Positions 12,179 through 22,194 of a stretch of DNA of 64,000 nt are shown here, in pieces. The position numbers and the translations under genes were made by a program. The notes under the pieces were generated by a model. That model was not told where the DNA came from. It searched no databases and was given only the letters and a program-made list of their open reading frames with translations. This DNA is from Penicillus capitatus (taxonomy: Eukaryota; Chlorophyta). The stretch covers positions 1,240,001 to 1,304,000 of the forward strand of contig OZ287694.1 in assembly GCA_965649825.1 (NCBI GenBank), read 5' to 3'. The stretch's first letter is position 1, and the number at the start of each line of letters is the position of its first letter.

Positions 12179-14300
12179 ATGGGTCTCTCGGAGAAGGAGC
12201 CGATGACGTCTGAATCGCAAACGAGCCCCACCCAAGTGGAAGAGGTCGAAAAAGTCATCGCCAACGAAATGTTCGTCACGGTACGCGACACGCCTGAGGC
12301 TGTGAAGGAAGGAAGGCGGTTTTGGTAGAATCAAATCACGGTGGTGTGGCTGCTGCTGTCTATGACGGTGTGTTTAACATACTGGCTGCAGAAGTATCGC
12401 ATTTCGAAGGTTTTGCCGCCGTCTATTGCGGCGATGGTGCTGGGAATGTTCGTCAGCATTGTGATACGCTATCTCGGTGACCCATGAGATGCGGTCCTAA
12501 GTGTGAGGTCACACATTTTGTGGGGTTTGCAGGTCTCGCTCCTCCAAAATTCTCACCGACGGTCTTCCTCTATGGCCTGCTGCCACCCATCGTCTTCTCT
12601 GCTGGGTTCACTCTTAAGAAACGCGCATTCTTTCAGAATTTCGGAACGATTGTGACGTTTGCTGTGCTGGGCACCGTTATCTCTACCCTTGTTTTCAGTC
12701 TCTTCACACTGATGCTCATGGCGATCGGCGCCGTGGAAAAGAACAAGATCGGTGCCGATCCCGGAATCAAGATTTTCCTCTATGGTCTGAGCTGACAGGC
12801 CGTCGTTGTGGGGACAAACCACGTGGACTGTTGTGTTAGGGTCCCTCATTTCGGCCATCGATCCCGTTGCCACGCTCTCGGTGTTTGGTGACATGGATGC
12901 ACCACCCTTGCTCTATAATCTCGTGTTTGGGGAGAGTGTGCTCAATGACGCTGTCTCCATCGTGCTTTTCAGGACGTTTGAGGGATTGCTGGGCGAAAAG
13001 ATCTACTGGTGGACCATATTTCTCGTAGCAGGTGATCACGACACGCCTCTCCCCGCAGCTCTGTTCGATGTGCTCTCTGCTGCAGCGAAGTTTTGCTGGA
13101 TCGGTTTGGGCTCGCTTACCGTTGGGATGGTCGTAGCGCTGATCTGTGCAGCCATCCTCAAGAATTTCAATCTCAACGGCCAGAGTACCGGGCATTCGGA
13201 CGGGACCGTCTACGAAATCAGCATCGTCTTCATGACGGCTTACTTGGCCTATCTCGTACGGCCTCCATCCGTCAGCCGCTGTGTGACCGAAAGAGTGATG
13301 TCTATCTAGTTGGCTGAAGTGATCAGTCTCTCCGGCATTGTGGCACTGTTCGTCTCCGGAATTGTTCATGCGCATTACTCGTTTCACAACATCAGTGCCG
13401 ATGCTCAGATCGCGATCAGCAAAGTGGCTAATGTCGTCGCTTTCATCTGCGAAATCTTTGTCTTTGAATACCTCGGAATGCAAGTGGCCCTCATTTCCAT
13501 CCAGAACATCGATCCCGGAATCATTGTCTCAGGTACACACGTCTCTCCAGACGGTAGGCATGGCCTGTCGTGATCGCGGTTGCTGTCTTAGGGATCCCTC
13601 TGTGTTTGCTTTCTCGTGCCGCTAACGTGTTTCCTTTAACGTATCTGGTGAACCGATTTCGACAGTTTCCGATTCCCCATCCTGTACAGATGATGCAGTT
13701 CCTGTGCGGCCTCAGAGGTATGCGTCCAGTCCTACTGCCTGACACGACCTCACTTCCTAGAGTGTATCAGGAGCTGTGGCATATGCTCTCTCTGCATACC
13801 TTTCCAAAATCAATCCTTCTGAATCGATCGAAGTGGGAACTCTCGTGATCGCTGTCGTCTCCACCATCCTGTTTGGCGGCGGCACCGGACCTGCCATGCG
13901 ACTACTACATCTGCAGGTTCGCTCTCACACAGCGATGTCGGCTCAGTCCGTGCACCCCTCGCTCTTTTCTCGGTTCAGGGAGCCGATGATGAAGATGTCC
14001 ATAGAATGAACTTCAGTGACGCCGCTACCAGAGGCACACGATCCACGCCCAATCGAGAAGGGATCGAAATCAACGGTCTGCTCTGGATCGTCGACTGGCT
14101 GTCCAGTTTGAACGGTACTTGTGCTGTGCACAGAAATAGAGTCGACGTGGGAGCGATTGGACAACGCCTATCTGAAGCCCTATTTCGGAGGAAGATTGCC
14201 CAGCAGCCGCTCTGGCGGCGAAGATGCGGCTTTGCTGAGCTACTCCTCCGAAAACATGGACAGTCGAGAGTCGCCCGGCGTCTCATCTCGTCGACCTTAG
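12179..14300 (+). CDS. Na+/H+ exchanger, endomembrane NHE/NHX type
   Basis: Exons 12179-12280, 12329-12476, 12533-12784, 12840-13255, 13310-13532, 13592-13717, 13771-13916, 13979-14075 and 14134-14300 give 558 aa. It is a CPA1 cation/proton antiporter with about ten to twelve membrane segments. Seen: [15 protein letters not shown] (amiloride-binding region of NHEs), [12 protein letters not shown] with the transport Asp, [16 protein letters not shown] (the ND motif), [12 protein letters not shown] and [13 protein letters not shown], and the C-terminal [15 protein letters not shown] typical of NHE8/NHX5-6-like proteins of Golgi and endosomes. Nine exons join in phase. A 27-nt GT..AG stretch near 13032 could be spliced or kept without changing frame. 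Confidence 0.92.
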
Positions 14301-14757
14301 TAAGTTTTTTGAGGATTGATGGATGGAGAAACTGATAAATGTGCCTGGGCGATCGGTGTTGTGTAAAAGTGTGATTTCATCGCAAGTAGAGGATGGATGT
14401 CGTCGCGTTGACAGTGATGTGACGTTTGAGGGCGACGTCGGTGCGAAGCGCTCTGTTGTTTCAATTTCCCAAGTAAACGTTCGACAGTTTTTGGTCTCCG
14501 TGTTAATTGATTCCATCCCAACTCAAAAACGGTAAACGACCGCAAACATATCACATTGCGCGAAATGGAAACGTCGGCGGGCGTCCCGCAGGAACGGTTT
14601 CTCCTTCAGCTTCTCCAACGTCGAGCGCATCGATTTCGTCGCTGAGTATCAGCGAAAGACGCGATGCGTGTGTCGGAATGCGAAAACGTCGTCGTCTGTT
14701 GTTTCCCGCCATGTTGGTACGTTCGTTTTGACACGTCGCGGGTTGTAGTCGCTCGAG
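14301..14757. other. Intergenic, exchanger to fusion gene A
   Basis: The 457 bp hold no supportable gene. It is the only space for the promoter of the pyrophosphatase-homeodomain gene. I see no long repeats. Confidence 0.5.
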
Positions 14758-16010
14758 ATGTCGAAGAAGTCCAAAGTTGAAGAAGTTGTGAAGAAAACGG
14801 AGAACGCAGAGACGACACCGGACACAGACACGCCCGCCTCTGGCGCTCTGTTTCCTGTCCCAAACGACTTTGAGATCACCCAGGATGGTAAGCACGGGAC
14901 ACGTGTGTGGCCTGACGCACGGTGACACACACGGGTGTTACAGCGACAGCCTCGGCGGCGTCGACGTATTTCTTGCCACCGACGGGCGACAGCCAAATGG
15001 AGACGCAAGATGGACAGCAGCCGGCCGTCGTGATGAATGGACTGACACTGGAAGACCTCCGCGCAGCCATGCAGCATTTTACGCACGAGCGCGATTGGGA
15101 TAAATATCACACACCACGAAACCTCCTCTGTGCACTGGTCACATCTAAAACCATGTTAAAATGTGTGACATGTGTGATGGTGGACAGGTTGGAGAGGTGG
15201 GTGAGCTGTCAGAGATCTTTCAGTGGAGAGGCGAAGTCGAGAGAGGACTGCCAGGTTAGCCTGTCCCTCTGCCTCTATCCATCATAAGCTCAACGCGTCG
15301 TAGATTTCTCAGACGAAGAGAAGAATCATGTTGCTGAAGAACTCGCCGATGTGAGCGTTGTCTTTGCAGTTTCTGTCACATAGTGTGATAAGTGTGACCG
15401 TACTTAGGTACTGCTGTATCTCGTCCGTTTGTCCGACGTGTGTGGATTCGACCTTGCCCAAGCAGCGTACCATTGATCTTTCTTAGACGTGGTCGATTGC
15501 TCAACACGTTGTGTCTGTAGGATCAATAAACTGCAGATAAATACGCAAAAGTACCCTCCGGAAGCTGTCCGTGGATCGCCTGCCAAATTCAACGCTTATG
15601 AATCGTCCACGCGCAGCAGTCGCCGTCACAAGTACGACATTCCTTCGTCACACCGCAAAGATGATGACGAATCCGGAAGAAAACGCGCCCGCGAGCGTTT
15701 CTCCGAAGATCAAGTCGCCGCCATGACCGAACTCGCTGAGAAAGCGGGCTGGTCGATCACGGCCCTCACTTGGGAAGAACGCATGAAGTTCTGCCAAGAC
15801 TACAACATCACCAAAGAGCGCCTATGCAATTTTTTTAACAATCGGAAGCCGAAGGAAATGAAGAGAGGACGCGTTGCTTACATGCGCCGTACCACTGTGC
15901 CACATAGCTACGATCCACATCACTACGATGCCTCACACTTTCAGACAGCCACCGACGGCGACGCGCACATGCAAACGGACGAAGGATTTCTGAAGCACAT
16001 GAACGACTAG
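14758..16010 (+). CDS. dCTP pyrophosphatase (DCTPP1/MazG-like) fused to a homeodomain-like domain, copy A
   Basis: Exons 14758-14887, 14944-15137, 15188-15254, 15304-15350, 15408-15466 and 15521-16010 give 328 aa. Residues about 77-193 match the DCTPP1 all-alpha NTP pyrophosphatase: LEDLRAAMQHFTHERDWDKY, PRNLLCALVGEVGELSEIFQ, EELADVLLYLV and the tail INKLQINTQKYPPEAV. The metal-binding ExxE and ExxD pairs are kept. Residues about 216-281 form a homeodomain-like helix-turn-helix: RKRARERFSEDQ, helix 2 WEERMKFCQDYN, recognition helix RLCNFFNNRKPKEMKR, with Asn51 kept but Trp48 replaced by Phe. The last exon encodes both the end of the enzyme and the whole DNA-binding domain with no break, so it is one protein. 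A near copy lies at 36025-37350 on the other strand. Confidence 0.9.
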
Positions 16011-16377
16011 CGCCTTGAACGCCCACTGATCGAACGCATGATATGTCAATGGACTGCTCTCCTGCAACGGACGATTGTTGTTTACTCTCTTGTTTGCCCC
16101 TTCGAACACACCGATCAACGTCGTCCCCGTTTCGCAGCGACGACGACGAGGGACATTCCCGCGATGACGTGACGTTGTTATGTTCATTCAGCGCTCGACG
16201 TCGGGTCGATTTCCGTCGTCTGTTTTGTTTCACTCGTTACGATCCGTTTCGCAGGAGATCCACCTGAACAACGTCCTGTCAAGACGCTTACTGCAGAGCC
16301 GCGTTCTTTGCGTCTTGTCCCATCACTGAGCGCTCGTCGACAGCCAATTCGACCATCCGTTGAAAGTGTTGTGCACG
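16011..16377. other. Intergenic, fusion gene A to RPS27
   Basis: The 367 bp carry no gene I can support; the frames on both strands are basic and low in hydrophobic residues. It contains the RPS27 promoter and 5' UTR. Confidence 0.5.
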
Positions 16378-16897
16378 ATGGTAAGGCCAGAGAGTGACCC
16401 TCTCTACGGCACGAGGACCTCTGGAATGGCACACGGAACAACAAGTGCCTTGTGATGGGGGCCCATACGTCTGCCGCTGTGGCGGCGGCGGCGATCTGGT
16501 CGATACTGAGAATGTGTGTCTTGCCAGCCGCTCTCCAATGATATTGACTTGCTGAACCCTCCACTTGACTTGGAGAAGTCGAAACATAAGCTCAAACGGC
16601 TGGTGCCCACACCCAATTCATTCTTCATGGATGTCAAGTGCCCCAATTGCTTCAACATGTATGTTCGTTCGTTCGTTCGCCCGGATAGCGCATGAGGAAT
16701 GACAATGCCGTGTGTGCTGCAGTACAACGATTTTCTCACATTCGCAGACAGTTGTGACCTGTTCCAGCTGTACGGGGGTCCTCTGCACACCGACCGGCGG
16801 CAAGGCGAAGCTGTCAGAAGGTAAGATGTCGCTATCTCGGGGAAAAGAGTGAGAGGGATTGGAAACAGGGAGTGCTTTTCGGAAAAAGGGAGATTGA
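16378..16897 (+). CDS. RPS27: 40S ribosomal protein S27 (eS27)
   Basis: Exons 16378-16380 (the ATG alone), 16528-16658, 16723-16820 and 16869-16897 give 86 aa against 84 in human. It is a small-subunit protein with a C4 zinc finger: [33 protein letters not shown] and [19 protein letters not shown] supply the CPxC and CxxC pairs. The reading frame starts [11 protein letters not shown] directly after the first intron, so the ATG at 16378 with its GTAAGG donor is the natural start. An intron immediately after the start codon is, as I recall, also found in animal RPS27. Intron 2 begins with a TTCG microsatellite (16664-16679). Confidence 0.93.
16664..16679 (+). repeat. TTCG microsatellite in RPS27 intron 2
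   Basis: Three to four tandem TTCG units directly after the donor site of intron 2 of RPS27. Confidence 0.8.
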
Positions 16898-17500
16898 GGA
16901 TATGGCATCGGCCTTTGAGCAACGAGCGACGTTCCTTATTTCGTTGAGTAGTCTAAGTGGACAGTGAGTGACTGCGATGCATATGGATGGATGCAGAAAC
17001 AAAGAGACCAACCGCTATCTCATGGACGTTCTGTGAATCTATTCATCTGTCGGACACGGTATAGCCGATAACGCATTCGATGTCGCACACAGAACCGACA
17101 ACCATTACCAATCGTATGCGGTCGAGGGAGACCACGACTGAAAAGACAGCGAAGGTGGATAGGGCAGAGAAGAGCTGTTTATGGTAAGTAAAGACCACGA
17201 GCAACGTTCAAACCGACAGGCGCATAGCTTTCGACGAAATCTCTACGAGGCTGGGTCTCTGTTCCCAGTGACGAGCCTGAGCACTGAAAGAACGTTTTCT
17301 ATGCGGAAGTTGAACGTTTCTCGTTGTCCGCGGTGTGACGCGTGAGACTCGGTATCTCGGTGGAGTGCAGGTTGTTCTGTTCTGTGTAAGCGGGATGGTG
17401 TCGTGTTGACGCTCGCGATGTGCCGAACAGAATCTTAGCGGACGGTAACGGTCGGTTAGAGGAGAGAGGAGGACGTCACCTTCACCAACGTCACATCATC
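16898..17500. other. Intergenic, RPS27 to 514-aa protein gene
   Basis: About 600 bp without a supportable coding region on either strand. No repeats or RNA genes were recognised. Confidence 0.5.
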
Positions 17501-19253
17501 ATGTCTCTCAGGGCCTTAAGCAGTCCTCCACGTCTAGTGCCAACGCTTCTTCGGCTTTTGCCGTCCATATCTCGTTTCACCAAACAGCATAAGGCGGAAA
17601 GCGCAAGATGGGTCAGAGGGAGACGGCAACGATGCCGAGCGGAGGAAAGAGTGTCGGATGAACCGACCTTCCAACAGAAGAAACAGCTGGAAGAAGGTGT
17701 CTCTTCCCTCACAGACGCTTGTCACCTATGCACGTCTTCCTCTAGTGGTCCAGACTCGGATCGAACAGGCGGCGAAGATGCTGGACGACATCATCGATGA
17801 CATTGTGTGCGATATGTCTGCCGTCCAGTCCATAGGGTATATCTATAACGAAGTCCCGACCGAAACGGAAGGAGACATCATTAGGTCAGCCATCGCAGCG
17901 ACAGCGAGCGATTTAAGAGAAAAGCGTGCACGTGTCTAGAAACGTGGTTCGGAAGTATATGGATCAACTTGATCAGAATTTTCTCGCATCGTTGGAGCCG
18001 TTTCAACAGAAGGCCAAACGCATGAAGCAGCCAGAAGTTGCTCGACTCATTGGACAGGTTAGAGGTCCTCGACGCACAACTGGTGCGAATAGAGTGATGG
18101 TGTGAATAGATTCGATCAGAAGTGATGAAGCAGACGAACGCACGGTTTCCGCCTGAAGTCTCACTTCTGGAAGATCTCATGAAGATCTCTGATAAGACAG
18201 AACGGATCGAAAAGATCAAGCTTGTCGCAGAGGATCCTGCTACAGAGAGCAATGCGCAGCCAGAGAACCAAACGTACGTGATCGATCCGTCCGATGACGC
18301 CGAATTCGATATGAACATCGACGAAAATGTGCCGATCGATGAGATGGATGTGAAAGCAGAGCTTAAGAGATTGAAAATCCTTAAAGGAGAAACCGATCTG
18401 CGGTCTCTGAAAGAGGAGTTAGATAAGGAAACGGCCGAGCCGCCGGTCATCGAAGAGCAGCCATCCGATTTGGACGACGTGTTGGAATCCATCGACGATC
18501 TGCTCGACGACTGCTCGCCCGATCAGGAGGGAGAGATCCAAAACGCGTATGGCAAAAAGATCACTCCTTTGCAGTTGGAACTGGTGGCAAATCAGTTCAT
18601 CACGGATATTGAAGAGAAAGAGCAGGTGGCCAATCGGCAACTCCTTGCTAAACTCTGCATCATTCGTGAGGAAGCGAGACTCGTACATATGTATGACACC
18701 CTTGTGGTCACTCTTTACTAAATCCATCTTCTCTGTCATCAGGGAGAGGCAGTTTGCCGGTCTTACCGACGAGGAGAGCCCGATCAAGATGCGACAGAAT
18801 GTTCCGTCGCAGGTTATGGGTATCATTCAAATCCTCCTCAAAACAAATGATTCGCTCAAAAGGTCACTGTTCCTCTGTGACGGCGTGGGACGATTGCTGT
18901 CGTTGTTTAGAGTCGGCCTCATTCGGAAGGCGTTTGAGAAGGATGAGTATCGTCCAGCTACACAAGATCTCACACGTGCCCCCGGTTATGTCCGTCCCGG
19001 GATTTTTATGACGGCCTTGACGATGACCCAAATAGAAGCGGATCAACGATCGAAGCTGCAGAGCACAGCATCCTCGATCTCATCTCTGTTTCTGCAGCGA
19101 ATCGATGACATCCGATTGGAAGCGATGCTTGTGTTGCGTGAGATCGCCTGGGGAGAATTCGATTCCGAAGAACTCGCTCAACGACAGAAGGAAAAAGAAG
19201 AGAGGCAGCAAAGCAGCAAAAAAGAACACTCTCAAAAAACCGACAATGTTTAG
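17501..19253 (+). CDS. Conserved-looking protein of unknown function, probably organellar
   Basis: Exons 17501-17696, 17746-17884, 17940-18057, 18110-18690 and 18743-19253 join in frame to 514 aa. The first 30 residues (SLRALSSPPRLVPTLLRLLP) are Leu/Arg/Ser rich without acids, like an organelle presequence. The middle is highly acidic and helical with a repeated Asp-rich stretch (DLDDVLESIDDLLDDCSPD), and the C-terminal third is an alpha-helical domain. A 48-nt GT..AG segment at about 18862-18909 (after LLKTNDSLKR) looks exactly like the other introns but is also open and in frame, so the product may be 498 aa. I do not recognise the family. Its stop overlaps the stop of the convergent kinase gene. 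Confidence 0.75.
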
Positions 19254-20883
19254 AGGGCGCTGTCAAAGAGAGACCCATTCAGAAAAGGATGGTTTAAGCA
19301 GGATCCGGCTGTCGGTCTCGATTTCCAATCGGTTTGAATCATGGCCTGAATCAGTTCCCATCCGGCGCGGTCGCCCATATCGAGAAAGGCGACACTTGTG
19401 CCCAGATGTTCATCTTCGCAACAATACTCTCGAAAGCTTTCGAGATCCAGGCCGAAGGTCGATTGGACCAGGCGATAGAGACGCGGCTCATCGATGCCGC
19501 TCGAGGGCGAGAACGCAGACAACGAGGTGTAGAGAAAGAGCAAACCCAACGAAAGCATGTCATCTGCGATGCCATAGTTCCGTTTGTCGTGTTCTGACCA
19601 CGCTCCAGCATTTCTTGCCTGTGTCCACAAAGGCTGACTCGAGACTAGCCTAAGGACACGATAGCAATAAGTGAGCAATTGATGTGACGTAAGTGTGACC
19701 TCTGCCGTTGCTGTTCTCTTTCATTGGCAATATTCCAGATCTCTTCGAGCGTCACTCCAGCAGATAGCGACAACGCCTCGTCTGAGGCATCCACTCCGAA
19801 AGCTAGATCTGCGATCTGAACCTTCAGACGCGAGATATCCGTTTCCTAGTACAGAGAAGCCGTCAAAACGCCGCCGGCCTAGTTCCTCTGGTGCCACATT
19901 GTATTGTGCGAGCGTGATGGATTCGGGCCCAAGACTCTGGTGTAGTTTGTAGTGTCGATGCATGAATTCAAGTCCTTGGGCGATCTGCTGAAAGACACGC
20001 AAAATGAACATCTGCCGCTTCATCTCTGCTCGTCTGGGATCCAAAGCATCCCACACATCGGCTGATCCCACGACGCGTCCTGACTGTGTCGCTTTGGCCG
20101 CCATCTGAAGGTAATGACCCAGCGTGGCTCTTTTCCCCTCTCTTCTAAACACCAGACACTGCATGCATCATCCAACAGTGAAAAAACGACAGATATCACA
20201 TACATGCGCAACTTCTGTTTCGTAGCCGCCGATCAAGAAGCTCAATTGGTCGCAAACACGATCCGTCTACAGAACAGGAGTCCGTCAAAGTCGTTCTCAA
20301 CACACTCCTGGTATCTCACATTTGGAGGCTGCAGTTCGGCAAAGACTTTGAGTTCGTTAGCAGCCAAGGCATCGCATTCGATGTTCTTTGGATACATCTT
20401 GATGAATACATTCCCTCCGACGGAAGGTTCGCCCTTCAGCCGCCTGTAAGAAATCGAAACCCATTTGGTATGTTCGCCATTCCTCCATGTTGTTTGTCAA
20501 AGAGACACGCACCCTTCGTATTGCCGAACTTCGATTCCTTCTTGCTGGACGGTGCCTCCCATGCGTTGCATTTCTTCCAGCTGCGGTCGCCATTCGTCCC
20601 CCTCGCTCATGCGTCTCTCTTTCATATGCTCACTGCCAAGTCACATCGTTATTGAGCGCGTCCATTCGGCCGCCATCACCTCAAGAGCGTCAGGACTCCC
20701 ACAGAACCCACGCGTCTCTCCAGTACAACATCCTAATACCCATCGCAATCCCTTAGACCAGTGATCGTATGGACGGCGAGCGCTGACCTTCGGGTTGAGT
20801 ATCTGAAGTTCGCACCGTGCTGCTTTTGCACAAGGACGCGTGTTGACAGGCACTGGCGCTCTGAATGTCCGGGAGAGGCGCAT
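19250..20883 (-). CDS. Divergent protein kinase-like protein, probable pseudokinase
   Basis: Exons 20788-20883, 20680-20732, 20513-20632, 20320-20443, 20204-20266, 19898-20158, 19700-19845 and 19250-19649 give 420 aa. A kinase fold is visible: the beta-3 Lys in GGNVFIKMYPK, helix C Glu in ANELKVFAEL, then HYKLHQSLGPESITL where HRDLKPEN is expected, and IADLAFG in place of the DFG. The catalytic Asp of HRD is replaced by Ser, so catalysis is doubtful. The C-lobe ends TDWKSRPTAGSCLNHPFL. The N-terminus (MRLSRTFRAPVPVNTRP) could be an organelle targeting peptide. I have a vague memory of plant and algal chloroplast kinase-like proteins with the same HQSLGP motif. The start is 61 bp from the HSCB start. 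Confidence 0.82.
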
Positions 20884-20944
20884 CGCGTCCAGCACAGCGA
20901 CAGTGATGGGACGTCCCCTGACCGTCCATTTCTGTTTGTGCGCG

Positions 20945-21974
20945 ATGGCACTTCTACAACGGATCACTAATCGTCGTCTCTCACCTTCGCTGCTCCGTCT
21001 GTGCTCGTCTGCACCGACATCCGAGCACGACACTGATGCGACCTCGGCGGTCGACGCTACGACGCCTTCGGCAACGTCCTCCGACAAGGACAACCCATCG
21101 TTGACGGAACACTACCGCACGAACCGTCTGTTGCCGAAGTGTGCTTTCCTCTTCCCTGCGAAGCCCCGTGTCGTGAACAAGAGACTGCATCTTCGATCCT
21201 TACGCCGTTCCCGATTCTCCACTGCCTCATCCCTCCATCATGATCGTTCGAACGCACAAACACGTCAGGGATGTACAAATGGGGAATGAGATGTAGAGAC
21301 ACGAAGATGCGCTTGGTGCCAAGCACCAGCAGCTGGAGATGAGGCTTCTTGCCCTATATGTCAGAAAATCCTGCCTGTTGAACAGAATCTCAACCTTTTT
21401 CGGATTTTTGAGCTGGAACCGTCGTTCGAGATCAACATCCAACAGCTCGAAACAAAGTTCAGAAGTCTGCAGATGCGGTTGCATCCGGATCGCTTTGTCA
21501 ACAAAGGCCAGCAGGTCATGTCCATGCTATGTGACCGAAGCCATTGAGATGGATCTGTGATGTGACAGGAGCAGGATCTGGCAACTGCCCAAGCGTCTTT
21601 ACTGAACAAGGCATTTCGCAAACTGAAGCAGCCACTGGACAGGGCTAAGTACTTGCTGAGACTGAAAGGTTTTTTATTCGACAAGGAACAGACGATCAAA
21701 GATCCAGAATTTCTCATGGAGGTGAGCGGCATCTCCGGAGTGCGATTAGGTTGAACCGACTGTCTAGATGCTCGAGATGCAGGAAAGAGTCTCGGAGACG
21801 GATGACAGAGAAGAGCTCTTGGATATTCTGTCCGAGACACAACATCGAACAGAATCTCTGTTTGATTCTCTGTCACAAGCATTCGCCTGCAATGATCTGA
21901 ACCGGGCATCTAATATTGTCACTGAGCTCTCTTATCTCGATAGAATCCTCCATCGGACCCGAGACAAAATGTAA
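20945..21974 (+). CDS. HSCB: Fe-S cluster co-chaperone HscB/HSC20 (J-domain)
   Basis: Exons 20945-21245, 21297-21514, 21569-21721 and 21768-21974 give 292 aa. HSC20 delivers the ISCU scaffold to the mitochondrial HSP70 for Fe-S cluster transfer. An Arg/Ser-rich N-terminal presequence is followed by the eukaryotic zinc-finger pair RRCAWCQ..CPICQK, the J domain LNLFRIFELEPSFEINIQQL with the HPD loop in RLHPDRFVNK, and the C-terminal helical domain (FLMEMLEMQERVSE; ASNIVTELSYLDRIL). The first intron (21246-21296) was chosen because it restores the zinc-finger frame. It is divergent from the pseudokinase gene. Confidence 0.93.
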
Positions 21975-22194
21975 TGACGATCGTCGCATGCCTTCAGAAA
22001 ACCTTGTACCTTTTCACCGAACAAAAACGACTCGGCTAGACATGGGACATTGGTTGGGTCTTACTCAGGCGGCAGGAGGACAGGTATGGTGTTCAATATG
22101 TGCTTGCGAACAGCGATGACGTGACAGGGTCCCATCAAAGGAATGCAGGAGGCGGGTAGGCTGTAGGCGAGTGATATCCAGTCGTACAGCATTT

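Noticed and set aside
15188-15520. Two separate adjacent genes, a MazG-like enzyme and a homeobox gene
   Set aside because: The end of the enzyme domain and the homeodomain are in one uninterrupted exon in both copies, with no stop or new start between them.
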